Assembly: GCA_036477795.1 (NCBI GenBank)
Contig: JAZGDL010000277.1
Span: 1 to 8,409, forward strand
Reading direction: 5' to 3'
Length of the DNA stretch: 8,409 bases
From: JAZGDL01 sp036477795
GTDB lineage: Bacteria; Planctomycetota; Phycisphaerae; UBA1845
A model generated the notes under the pieces. That model was given only the letters and a program-made list of their open reading frames with translations. It was not told where the DNA came from and did not search any database. A program made the translations under genes and the position numbers. Shown here one piece after another: positions 1 to 6,521 of this stretch (positions are counted from its first letter, which is position 1; the number at the start of each line of letters is the position of its first letter).

Positions 1-1334
1 GAATCCATGATCACTTCGTATTGCTCGATGAAGCCGTTCAGGTCATCGATCTTGACCCCGGCGACCTTTTTGATCACGTCGTCTCTGCCCAGCGGGGGCT
101 TGGCCAGGGACGCCCCTCCGCCCGGCCGGACACCTGTCACCAGCACCCCTTCCTTATTGTCCAAGCGGTGCTCACGGCTGCAGAACGTGGTTATCTCCAT
201 GGCCGTCAAACCCCAGGCTCGAAGGTCACGCTCCTCGCCACGGTCCTTTTCCAGCTTTTCGGTCACGATCACGGCATCATGTTCGGCGTCGTCTCGAATG
301 TAGCGAACCTCTACGGTAGAGCCGATTTCGCGATCCGCGATGGTCTTGAGCAGCAGCGGAATCTCCTCCGCGAAACGCACCGTCACCGACTCGCCGTCGA
401 TTTGCGTTACCACGTCACCAGAGCGGATACCGGACCTGTTAGCCGGTGAATCGTCCACCACTGAATTGACCAGAACGCCCTTCTTCAATCCGGTCTTCTC
501 GATGGACTTGAAACTCACCCCGATCCAACTGCGTTTCACCTCACCGTCGGCCACCAGGGCGTCCGCCACCTGCTTGGCAAGGTTGCTGGGAATCGCGAAA
601 CCCATACTCCAGCCTCCCAGCTCGTTCACCCCCACCACTTCCCCGTCCAGGTTGACCAGCGGGCCGCCGGAATTGCCCGGGTTGATCAACGCGTCATGTT
701 GAATCCATCGGGTGAACAGCCCGGTTCGCTGGCCACGCTCGAGCCGCATATCGTCCGGGTCCCTATCGCCCAGACCGCCGGCAAACACACGCTCCGTATT
801 GGACACCACCCCCAGTGTCACCGAACGGGACAGGGCAAAGGGGCTGCCCATAGCCAGCACGTGGTCTCCGATTTCCAGCTTGTCCGAATCACCCAGCTTG
901 GCTACGGGCAAAGGTTCGCCGGGATCTTTCAGCTCTTCCAAGTTCAGCTTGAGCACCGCCAGATCGGTGAGCGGATCTTCACCCACCAATTCCGCTGAGA
1001 TCTCCTGCTTGTCGGAAAGGGTGCATCGGAATCGTCGCCCGTTGTTGGTCACGTGTTGATTGGTCAGCACGTGACCTTCCGGCGTGATGATAGTACCGCT
1101 GCCGACAGCCTGCCCCTTGATCTCCTTGCCGCCCCAATAGTGTGAGGTGACCAGTTTGATATTCACCAGAGCCGGGAAGACCTTGTCCCGTGCCAGATCG
1201 ATTCGGGCGCGGAATCCATACCGTTCGTCCGCGAGACTTCCCACAGCCGAAACGGCGACCAAGCTCAACGCCAGCAAACCTTTCGCCGGCGTTAGCGCTC
1301 CCGACATTCGCAATGACGTGAACGGAAATCGCAT
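1..1334 (-). CDS. HtrA/DegP-type periplasmic serine protease with PDZ domains (C-terminus cut by window edge)
   Basis: Trypsin-like protease of the HtrA/DegP family, which degrades or refolds damaged envelope proteins. The reading frame runs off the left edge, so 444 residues are visible and the stop is not. Residues 1-35 look like a Sec signal peptide: hydrophobic core at about 18-32 and a plausible signal peptidase I site after SLA (35). The protease domain spans about 45-262, with the family triad His94 (LTNQHV), Asp124 (DPLTDLAVLK) and Ser222 (NPGNSGGPL). A first PDZ domain covers about 268-358 (WIGVSF to VIVTEKL) and a second begins near 370 and is cut. The ATG at 1334 is preceded by AAGGAG with a 5-nt spacer, which fixes the start. 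About 16 extra residues lie between GVVSN and IQHDA compared with DegP. Family assignment is secure; the exact paralogue (DegP, DegQ, DegS or a planctomycete-specific form) cannot be told. Confidence 0.93.
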   Translation of the reverse strand, partial: MRFPFTSLRMSGALTPAKGLLALSLVAVSAVGSLADERYGFRARIDLARDKVFPALVNIKLVTSHYWGGKEIKGQAVGSGTIITPEGHVLTNQHVTNNGRRFRCTLSDKQEISAELVGEDPLTDLAVLKLNLEELKDPGEPLPVAKLGDSDKLEIGDHVLAMGSPFALSRSVTLGVVSNTERVFAGGLGDRDPDDMRLERGQRTGLFTRWIQHDALINPGNSGGPLVNLDGEVVGVNELGGWSMGFAIPSNLAKQVADALVADGEVKRSWIGVSFKSIEKTGLKKGVLVNSVVDDSPANRSGIRSGDVVTQIDGESVTVRFAEEIPLLLKTIADREIGSTVEVRYIRDDAEHDAVIVTEKLEKDRGEERDLRAWGLTAMEITTFCSREHRLDNKEGVLVTGVRPGGGASLAKPPLGRDDVIKKVAGVKIDDLNGFIEQYEVIMD

Positions 1335-1339
1335 GGTGA

Positions 1340-1345
1340 CTCCTT
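1340..1345 (-). promoter_or_regulatory. Shine-Dalgarno site of the HtrA-type gene
   Basis: AAGGAG on the minus strand, 5 nt before the ATG at 1334. It is the strongest ribosome-binding site in the window and decides the start of the protease gene. Overlapping reading frames in the same region have no such site. Confidence 0.75.
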
Positions 1346-1383
1346 TCGACACCGGCGGCCGCTGAGTTGCTCATGGGCTGCCG

Positions 1384-1461
1384 CGGGAGGGCGAACCTCC
1401 TGGTGAGCCTTTCGGCTGCGGCAACACATCGAACGGGCTCGGCGGGAGCCTCGCCCTCCCG
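1384..1461. repeat. Imperfect inverted repeat, REP-like hairpin
   Basis: Two 26-nt arms, 1384-1409 and 1436-1461, are inverted copies matching at 21 of 26 positions, around a 26-nt loop. The outer 11 bp of the stem are perfect (CGGGAGGGCGA in the left arm). From memory, closely similar GGCTCGGCGGGAGCC-type sequences are scattered through planctomycete genomes; this was not searched. The element lies between the candidate promoter and the start codon of the HtrA gene, so it would form a hairpin in that leader. It has no T-tract, so it is not a typical intrinsic terminator. Confidence 0.7.
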
Positions 1462-1475
1462 TCCGTGCCGAAGCG

Positions 1476-1504
1476 AGTATCACCACAAACACACTGCCCG
1501 TCAA
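1476..1504 (-). promoter_or_regulatory. Candidate sigma70-type promoter for the HtrA-type gene
   Basis: On the minus strand, TTGACG (1499-1504) and GATACT (1476-1481) are separated by exactly 17 nt. They match the -35 and -10 consensus at 5/6 and 4/6. Transcription would begin near 1469 and give a leader of about 135 nt containing the inverted repeat at 1384-1461. This rests on sequence similarity only. Confidence 0.4.
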
Positions 1505-1543
1505 CATCTGACCGATCCTTCAATTCCAACGCAACCCACCCAA

Positions 1544-1567
1544 GCCCACGGGTTGCAACCCGTGGGC
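1544..1567. repeat. Perfect 24-bp palindrome, copy 1 (downstream of mqnC)
   Basis: A perfect 24-bp palindrome with half-site GCCCACGGGTTG, 14 nt beyond the mqnC stop codon. A second member of the same family lies at 8093-8116 and differs by one compensated base pair. No U-run follows on the minus strand (the next bases are TTGGGTGGG), so if it ends mqnC transcription it does so without a classical T-tract. It may be an interspersed repeat or a protein-binding site. Confidence 0.75.
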
Positions 1568-1581
1568 CACCGCAGCCCACA

Positions 1582-2751
1582 TCAACTATCGATCAGCTCA
1601 TAGTAAAAACTGCGTCTACGCGGGGTCCAGCCGGCGTCGGTGATGAGCGCCCGTATCTCCCCCTCGTTCAGCCGGTAGGTGGTCCCGGCGGATGATACCA
1701 CGTTCTCCTCCATCATCACCGACCCCATGTCGTTGGCGCCAAAGAACAGGGCCAACTGCCCGATCTTGGGACCCTGCGTGACCCAGCTAGACTGAACGTT
1801 TGGAATGTTGGCCAGATAGATTCGCGAAAGCGCCAGCATCTTGAGATACTCGTTAGCGTCCGCCAGCATCAGGTGTTTGCCGTCGGGCTCACCGTCGTAG
1901 TCCGCCGGGAACTGCTGGACGCGGCCCAGAGGAGTGTCGCCGGGCTGAAAGGTCCAGCATATGAATGCGGTAAAACCACTAGTCTCGTCCTGAAGATCGC
2001 GATAGCGACGAAGCGTTTCGATCCGTTCCGCAATGGTCTCGATGTGGCCGAACATCATGGTAGCGCTGGTTTTCATGCCCAGCTTGTGGGCTTCGCGCAT
2101 CACGTACAGATACTCTTCGGTCCGCGTCTTTCCGATGCCGATCTTGTCGCGAACGCGATCGACCAGGATCTCTCCGCCGCCGCCGGGGATGGAGTCCAGC
2201 CCCGCCGCCCGCAGCCGGACCAGCACCTCGCCCACCGGCATGTTGAAGATTCTCTCGAACGCAAATATCTCCGGCGGGCTGAACGCGTGAATGTGGATAG
2301 CGGGGTATTCGCGTTTGATAAAACGCAGCAGATCCAGATACCACTCAAAGGGCAGCATCTCCGCCGGCACCAGTCCGCCCTGCATCAGAACCTGCGTGCC
2401 GCCGATGGCCAGCAGTTCCTCAATCTTCTTGCCGATCTGCTCCAACGACAGAACATATCCCTCCGGCAGATCGCGCCGCCCGCTGTCCATGCCCGGAGGG
2501 TCCGCCTTGAAGTTGCAGAAGATGCACTTGGCCGTGCAGTAGTTGGCATAGTTGATGTTGCGGTCGACCACGTAGGTGCGATACGTTTCCGGATGCAGCG
2601 CCTCGGTGACTTTATGGGCCTCGCGGCCGAGTTCGTGGATGGAGCATTCGCGATACATTGCCAGTGCATCGGCCTCCGAAATGCGCGACTCCGAGCCCCA
2701 AGCGCCAGCGCGGGGTCGTCCGACACGGCAGGTGGTTTCGCCCACGTTCAT
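1582..2751 (-). CDS. mqnC: Cyclic dehypoxanthinyl futalosine synthase, radical SAM (MqnC)
   Basis: Radical SAM enzyme that cyclises dehypoxanthine futalosine in the futalosine route to menaquinone. The 389 residues show the cluster-binding CX3CX2C motif at Cys72, Cys76 and Cys79 (NYCTAKCIFCNF). They also show family blocks: HIHAFSPPEI, a glycine-rich SIPGGGGEILVDRVR, TSATMMFGHIET and, near the C-terminus, SSWVTQGPKIGQLALFFGANDMGSVMMEENVV. The last block and the first motif fit MqnC better than the related aminofutalosine synthase MqnE. Length is close to the family norm, with about 20 extra N-terminal residues of no clear role. The ATG at 2751 overlaps the mqnA stop codon (ATGA) and has GGAGGAG 11 nt upstream inside mqnA, so the two are translationally coupled. 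The downstream side has only the palindrome at 1544-1567. Confidence 0.95.
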   Translation of the reverse strand: MNVGETTCRVGRPRAGAWGSESRISEADALAMYRECSIHELGREAHKVTEALHPETYRTYVVDRNINYANYCTAKCIFCNFKADPPGMDSGRRDLPEGYVLSLEQIGKKIEELLAIGGTQVLMQGGLVPAEMLPFEWYLDLLRFIKREYPAIHIHAFSPPEIFAFERIFNMPVGEVLVRLRAAGLDSIPGGGGEILVDRVRDKIGIGKTRTEEYLYVMREAHKLGMKTSATMMFGHIETIAERIETLRRYRDLQDETSGFTAFICWTFQPGDTPLGRVQQFPADYDGEPDGKHLMLADANEYLKMLALSRIYLANIPNVQSSWVTQGPKIGQLALFFGANDMGSVMMEENVVSSAGTTYRLNEGEIRALITDAGWTPRRRSFYYELIDS

Positions 2752-3572
2752 GCGCTGACCGGCTCCTCCGCTGTCGAGACAAGTTCATAACGCTTAGCGA
2801 GCTCCACGAAGCGTTGCATACCTTCACGATGTCTATCGGTGAGCGTGAAGCTCAGATACTCGGTGAGATAGCGCCGTGCCAGATCCACGGGCCAGCCCAT
2901 GTGCGGGGCGTGCTCCTCTGCTATCTGGGGCGCGCGTGCCACGCCGGCGTCCCGTGCTTCCGCGAGTATTCCGGCAACTCGATCGCCGACGGCCCGGCTC
3001 GAAGCCACCCACGCCGCGAACACGAACGGCAAACCGGTCAGCGACTTCCAGGCTGCGCCCAAATCGATCTGTGTGGAGAAAACCTCCAGACCCACCGGCG
3101 GCTGAATGACCTTATCTCCGATCAGTAGAACCGCCTGGCAGTTGGCAAGTATCGCCGGCGACGGCTGGGCAGCCTGAAACGGCAGCACCTTCAACGCCCG
3201 ACCGTACTTCTCCCGCCATATGACGGAAGCCAGCACCACCGATGAACGCGAATCGCAATCCACGTGCAGCGTGTCAACGTCGTCCGGATCGAATCGCGAA
3301 AACACGCGAACCGTCAGCGTGGCTCCGTCACACGCGATACAAGCATCGGAAACGATGCTCCAATCGCGCCCGGGCGGCATGCAATCTATCACGGGAACCA
3401 GGGCCACATCCACTTCGCCGCGATCAAGCATGCCAGCCAGCCGCGACGGGACCGTCCTGGTAAGCACCACGCGCGCATTGTCTTCCAAACCCTCGATCAA
3501 CGGCAAGGCGTTCAGAAACGACACCGCCCCCACGCGAACCTTGCCAGAATCAGTTGTTACGTTGTCAGGCAT
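2748..3572 (-). CDS. mqnA: Chorismate dehydratase, menaquinone biosynthesis (MqnA)
   Basis: MqnA converts chorismate to 3-[(1-carboxyvinyl)oxy]benzoate, the first committed step of the futalosine menaquinone pathway. The 274-residue protein has the periplasmic-binding-protein-like fold signature of the family: an N-terminal VGAVSFLNALPLIEGL block, then VPSRLAGMLDRGEVDVALVPV, a DSRSSVVLASVIWRE segment, LLIGDKVI in the middle, and a C-terminal YLTEYLSFTLTDRHREGMQRF block typical of MqnA rather than of MqnD. A TTG at 3575 lies just upstream in frame, but the ATG at 3572 is preferred because GGAG (3582-3585) sits 9 nt before it. The gene overlaps mqnC by 4 nt (ATGA) in the same direction, which supports the pathway assignment. 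The other pathway genes (mqnB, mqnD, mqnE) are not in the window. Confidence 0.93.
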   Translation of the reverse strand: MPDNVTTDSGKVRVGAVSFLNALPLIEGLEDNARVVLTRTVPSRLAGMLDRGEVDVALVPVIDCMPPGRDWSIVSDACIACDGATLTVRVFSRFDPDDVDTLHVDCDSRSSVVLASVIWREKYGRALKVLPFQAAQPSPAILANCQAVLLIGDKVIQPPVGLEVFSTQIDLGAAWKSLTGLPFVFAAWVASSRAVGDRVAGILAEARDAGVARAPQIAEEHAPHMGWPVDLARRYLTEYLSFTLTDRHREGMQRFVELAKRYELVSTAEEPVSA

Positions 3573-3593
3573 CAACTAGGTCTCCGGCGCAGG

Positions 3594-3599
3594 ATTATA
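3594..3599 (-). promoter_or_regulatory. Candidate -10 box for the mqnA-mqnC operon
   Basis: A perfect TATAAT on the minus strand, 21 nt before the mqnA ATG, giving a leader of about 15 nt. No good -35 element is seen at 16-18 nt; TTGTCT (3621-3626) is 21 nt away, which is too far. The position and perfect match are suggestive only. Confidence 0.4.
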
Positions 3600-3693
3600 A
3601 AAGCAGCCCCGCACCACGCCAGACAATCCGCTCGTTTCAGCGTTTTTGAAAGCGTCCAGGCCCAATCAGCCAACGCCCGACCAAAAGAGGGGA

Positions 3694-3722
3694 TTGACGC
3701 AGCCAGTTTGTAGCCATACGTT
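3694..3722 (+). promoter_or_regulatory. Weak candidate promoter for the lipoprotein gene
   Basis: TTGACG (3694-3699, 5/6 match to -35) is followed after 17 nt by TACGTT (3717-3722, 3/6 match to -10). Transcription would begin near 3729, at or just before the ATG at 3731, which would make the mRNA nearly leaderless. This agrees with the absence of any Shine-Dalgarno sequence before that ATG. The -10 match is poor. Confidence 0.25.
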
Positions 3723-3730
3723 GGCAATAG

Positions 3731-4345
3731 ATGATCGCCCCAACGACACGTCAGCGCCCATGGGTAATGTCCGCCGTTATCTTACCGCTTTGGCTCTTGG
3801 GCTGCGGCCCCAAGGTGACCCAGTTTCACGTGGTGGACTACCGGCCCTCGGGCGAGGCCCATGGCTACTTCCAGGCCTTCGACGAATGCTACTACTGCAC
3901 GGACGCCCACGGAAACGTGGACATCGTCGCCCGGCACACGACCGTCAACGGGGAATCACCCACCACCACGCAGGTCGTTCACATGCGAACGTTCTGGGTG
4001 CCGAAACCCGGCCGCACCTATGCTGAGCGGACCATGATCAACGCCACGGTCAGCTACATGATCGTCAGCGGGCCGGACGGGGCGACCTTTGAAGGCAGTG
4101 GATTCCTCTGTTTCCGCGCCGACCGCAGACGTCAGCAAATCAAAGGCCGCCTGGAACTATCGTCTCTCAAGCCTCAACGTCGTCTGGGTTCCGCGGAGCG
4201 TTTGTTCGACAAGGCGGAGCTGTCGGGCGAGTTTGTAGCCCAACGTGACAAAGCCAGGGTGATCGCCACTTTGCGGGAGATGCGTCGCCTGTTCGGGCCG
4301 ATGCCGGAGTACGATCTTTCGGCCTACGATCCGGACATACGCTGA
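3731..4345 (+). CDS. Hypothetical lipoprotein
   Basis: I do not recognise this 204-residue protein. Its N-terminus looks like a lipoprotein signal: a short basic stretch with Arg7 and Arg9, a hydrophobic run at about 12-23 and a lipobox-like WLLGC with Cys25 as the likely lipidated residue (Leu at -2 is tolerated but not ideal). The mature part is soluble and has a CxxC pair, Cys53 and Cys56, in FDECYYCTDAHGN. A basic stretch RADRRRQQIKGR follows, and the tail resembles a helical region ending in YDLSAYDPDIR. The ATG at 3731 directly follows an in-frame TAG; an internal ATG at 3767 would remove the arginines and leave a very short signal, so the longer form is preferred. No Shine-Dalgarno site precedes either. 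It diverges from mqnA and converges with gdhA, so it is probably a single-gene unit. Confidence 0.7.
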   Translation: MIAPTTRQRPWVMSAVILPLWLLGCGPKVTQFHVVDYRPSGEAHGYFQAFDECYYCTDAHGNVDIVARHTTVNGESPTTTQVVHMRTFWVPKPGRTYAERTMINATVSYMIVSGPDGATFEGSGFLCFRADRRRQQIKGRLELSSLKPQRRLGSAERLFDKAELSGEFVAQRDKARVIATLREMRRLFGPMPEYDLSAYDPDIR

Positions 4346-4381
4346 CGTAACACCTAACAGAGAAGTAGAATATCCCCTTTT

Positions 4382-5632
4382 CTAGACCCAACCGCGCAGC
4401 TTGCAGGCCTCCGCCACACGGGAGACCGCCACGAGATAGGCTGCCAACCTCATGTGCACCTTGCGCCTGCGGGACATGGCGTACACGGCGCCGAAGGCAT
4501 CGGTCATGCGGCGGTCCAACTGGGCGCGAACGTCTTCAAGCGACCAGTAGTAGTTGTAGGTGTTCTGCACCTGCTCGAAGTAGGACACGGTGACCCCTCC
4601 GGCGTTGGCCAGTAAGTCGGGCAGCACGAAGATGTTCTTGTCGTACAGTATTCTGTCGGCCTCGGGCGTGGTCGGGCCGTTGGCCAGTTCACAAATGATC
4701 TTCGCCCTGATCCGCTCCGCGTTGTCCGCCCTGATGGCGTGTTCCAGCGCCGCCGGGTACAACACATCGACCTCCAGTTCCAGCAGTTTCTCGTTGCTGA
4801 TCGGCTCAGTGCCCGGCAACTGGGCGACGCAGCCCGACTCGCGCTTGTGATGGACCGCCTTCTGCGGATCGATGCCGCCCGCAGCGTATACCCCGCCGGT
4901 CGAGTCGCTGATAGCCAACATCTTGCCGCCGCCTAGAATCTCCGGATGCAGCGTCGCGGCGAACTGCCCGGCGTTGCCGAAACCCTGAACGGCGTAGGTC
5001 GTCTTGGCAGGATCGACCTCCAGGATCTTGGCCGCCTCGCGCACCATGTACACCCCGCCCCGGGCCGTCGCGTCACCGCGACCCTGGCTGCCTCCCAGCG
5101 GAATTGGCTTGCCGGTAATGACACCGGGGTGCTTGTGTCCCACCATGGTTTCATACTCATCCATCATCCAGGCCATGATCTGCGGGGTGGTATAGACGTC
5201 GGGCGCGGGCACGTCGTGATCGACCGCCAGGTGAGGCGCAGCCGCTCGTATGTAAGCCCGGGCCATCCGCTCCTTCTCCGCTTCGGACAGTTCCTTGGGA
5301 TTGCAGGTGATCCCCCCCTTTCCTCCGCCCAGCGGTATATCCACCACCGCCGTTTTCCAGGTCATCCACGCCGCCAAGGCCCGAACGGTATCGATGGTCT
5401 CGTTGGGATGCCAGCGCAGCCCCCCTTTGGTCGGGCCCCGGGCGGCGTTGTACTGCACACGGTAGCCCTGAAACACGCGCGTCTCGCCCGTATCCATCCG
5501 GATCGGCAACGTAAAGTGGAATTCACGCATCGGGTTACGCAACAAGTCATGGGTGGCTTTGTCCAACCCCAATACCGCCGCAGCCTCATCGAGCTGGGCC
5601 TGGGCCATCGTGAAAGGATTCAAATCAGACAT
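4382..5632 (-). CDS. gdhA: Glutamate dehydrogenase (Glu/Leu/Phe/Val dehydrogenase family)
   Basis: NAD(P)-dependent reversible oxidative deamination of glutamate to 2-oxoglutarate and ammonia; a cytosolic, normally hexameric enzyme. The 416 residues are full length. The active-site signature is IPLGGGKGGI with catalytic Lys105; Asp145 lies in VPAPDV, and a Rossmann GFGNAG begins at 217. The spacing of Lys69, Lys93, Lys105 and Asp145 equals that of Lys89, Lys113, Lys125 and Asp165 in Clostridium symbiosum GDH. Ala143, Val347 and Ser350 align with its side-chain pocket residues, so glutamate is favoured over leucine or phenylalanine. One oddity: the usual SYFEWVQN reads SYFEQVQN here (Gln354). 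Cofactor preference cannot be read safely. The ATG at 5632 has GGAGAG 8 nt upstream. The gene is monocistronic by context. Confidence 0.95.
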   Translation of the reverse strand: MSDLNPFTMAQAQLDEAAAVLGLDKATHDLLRNPMREFHFTLPIRMDTGETRVFQGYRVQYNAARGPTKGGLRWHPNETIDTVRALAAWMTWKTAVVDIPLGGGKGGITCNPKELSEAEKERMARAYIRAAAPHLAVDHDVPAPDVYTTPQIMAWMMDEYETMVGHKHPGVITGKPIPLGGSQGRGDATARGGVYMVREAAKILEVDPAKTTYAVQGFGNAGQFAATLHPEILGGGKMLAISDSTGGVYAAGGIDPQKAVHHKRESGCVAQLPGTEPISNEKLLELEVDVLYPAALEHAIRADNAERIRAKIICELANGPTTPEADRILYDKNIFVLPDLLANAGGVTVSYFEQVQNTYNYYWSLEDVRAQLDRRMTDAFGAVYAMSRRRKVHMRLAAYLVAVSRVAEACKLRGWV

Positions 5633-5711
5633 CGAAGGCGCTCTCCATAGGATGTTTCACCGCCGGGCGACCACCCTCTCCCGGGCGACCGCACCCCACG
5701 CGTTGGGTCAC

Positions 5712-5740
5712 ATTCTACAGCACCTAGCCCCATCAGCCAA
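5712..5740 (-). promoter_or_regulatory. Candidate sigma70-type promoter of gdhA
   Basis: TTGGCT (5735-5740) and TAGAAT (5712-5717) on the minus strand are separated by exactly 17 nt. Transcription would start near 5705, giving a leader of about 70 nt. The layout is nearly identical to the manA candidate promoter (TTGGCG, 17 nt, TAGAAT), which raises confidence in both. Confidence 0.55.
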
Positions 5741-5762
5741 CGGTTCCGCGCAAACACTCTGG

Positions 5763-5811
5763 TCAATCCCCAATCTCCAATCCCCAATCGTCAATCGTCA
5801 ATTCCCAAGTG
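5763..5811. repeat. Heptamer tandem repeat
   Basis: Six consecutive degenerate 7-bp units of the form YCAAT(C/T)N, starting at 5763, 5770, 5777, 5784, 5791 and 5798, with a decayed seventh (CCAAGTG) at 5805. On the minus strand this reads as repeated GATTGAC or GATTGGG. The array lies between the end of the membrane-protein gene and the gdhA promoter, ending 22 bp upstream of the -35 box. It may be a microsatellite or a set of phased binding sites; nothing in the sequence decides which. Confidence 0.65.
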
Positions 5812-5824
5812 ATGAGCCGGTAAG

Positions 5825-6487
5825 TCAGGACGTGTCTTCCCGAACTTGCGAATCCCCGTCGTTCGTCCGGCTCTCCAAGGCCTGGCGAAGCTCATTGAAT
5901 TGATCTGCCATCGGACTTTGTGGGTAGAGCTGGGCAATCTGCCGGCCGACCGCCAACGCGCCGGCGAAGTCCGATGCGTATACGGCATCGCGGAATGCAG
6001 CTCGAAGATGCTCACTGTCCAAAGGAGCGGCTGATTCCGATGAATCAGCCGGTTGGTCCGCATCAGCGGGCTGCGGCTGCGAGACCGCATCGCTGTCATC
6101 GTCCGGAACAAGGCGAGGAAACAGATCACTACCGCTATCAGCCGCCACCAAGGTCGACTCGGCGGCGTAGCCTAAGTCGCCCAGGTCGACCATGGGGCTC
6201 AATTGCTCCACCAGGGCCTCCATGGCATCGGCACGCTTGCGAAGATCAGCCAGCTCGCCCGTGTTAGCATCGACGACGGCAGCCAGGTACACCACCCAGT
6301 GCATGGCCATACCCAATGCGATAGACCCCGCAGACACGCCCGCACCGATCAACGCATGGAACACGTCACCACGCATCGCCGAATACACTACGTATCCCAG
6401 TCCCGCCGCTGCGAACAATCCGAAGAAAACATAGACCGCCCAGCGAGCCCGTCTCAACCGCGTTTCGGATATGCCCTTCTCAAACAT
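5825..6487 (-). CDS. Hypothetical two-helix membrane protein
   Basis: I do not recognise a family. Starting at the ATG at 6487, the 220 residues show two hydrophobic segments, about 15-37 (ARWAVYVFFGLFAAAGLGYVV) and 44-72, joined by a short loop. A charged helical stretch at about 74-98 (TGELADLRKRADAMEALVEQL) could form a coiled coil. It is followed by an acidic, Ser/Asp/Pro-rich linker at about 117-157 and a C-terminal helical pair (SEHLRAAFRDAVYASDFAGAL to LYPQSPMADQFNELRQALE) that resembles a single TPR-like repeat. Longer in-frame starts up to 6565 exist, but their extra residues would be encoded by the inverted repeat, so 6487 is preferred. No good Shine-Dalgarno site is seen; an 8-bp inverted repeat lies 6 nt upstream. 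It is downstream of manA on the same strand, separated by the 421-bp repeat-filled gap. Confidence 0.75.
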   Translation of the reverse strand: MFEKGISETRLRRARWAVYVFFGLFAAAGLGYVVYSAMRGDVFHALIGAGVSAGSIALGMAMHWVVYLAAVVDANTGELADLRKRADAMEALVEQLSPMVDLGDLGYAAESTLVAADSGSDLFPRLVPDDDSDAVSQPQPADADQPADSSESAAPLDSEHLRAAFRDAVYASDFAGALAVGRQIAQLYPQSPMADQFNELRQALESRTNDGDSQVREDTS

Positions 6488-6493
6488 GATAAC

Positions 6494-6519
6494 CGTTGTC
6501 TCGAAAACTCTAGACAACG
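6494..6519. promoter_or_regulatory. 8-bp inverted repeat just upstream of the membrane-protein start
   Basis: CGTTGTCT (6494-6501) and AGACAACG (6512-6519) form an 8-bp inverted repeat around a 10-nt spacer, ending 6 nt before the ATG at 6487 on the minus strand. The position suits an operator or an mRNA hairpin that limits ribosome access. It lies immediately outside the larger composite repeat and could also be part of that element's border. Confidence 0.35.
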
Positions 6520-6521
6520 AG

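Noticed and set aside
979..1374. Minus-strand open frame of 131 codons at the 5' end of the HtrA-type gene
   Set aside because: It is in another frame from the protease. The protease frame has the signal peptide, ribosome-binding site and catalytic triad, while this one has only a shifted, motif-free translation.
1384..1567. CRISPR array or tRNA gene in the gap between mqnC and the HtrA-type gene
   Set aside because: The repeats are inverted and not regularly spaced direct repeats, and no cloverleaf or T-loop GTTCRANNC arrangement is present.
1873..2790. Long plus-strand open frame (305 codons) opposite mqnC
   Set aside because: It lies almost wholly antisense to a clearly conserved radical SAM gene, has low-complexity Arg/His/Gln-rich composition and no family motifs; it is a by-product of GC-rich codon use.
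3634..3650. Short inverted match TTTCA/TGAAA in the mqnA-lipoprotein gap
   Set aside because: Only 5 bp pair, in an AT-rich stretch, which is expected by chance.
4346..4381. Possible bidirectional terminator between the convergent lipoprotein and gdhA genes
   Set aside because: Only a short T-run (CCCCTTTT) is present and no stem can be drawn in the 36-bp gap.
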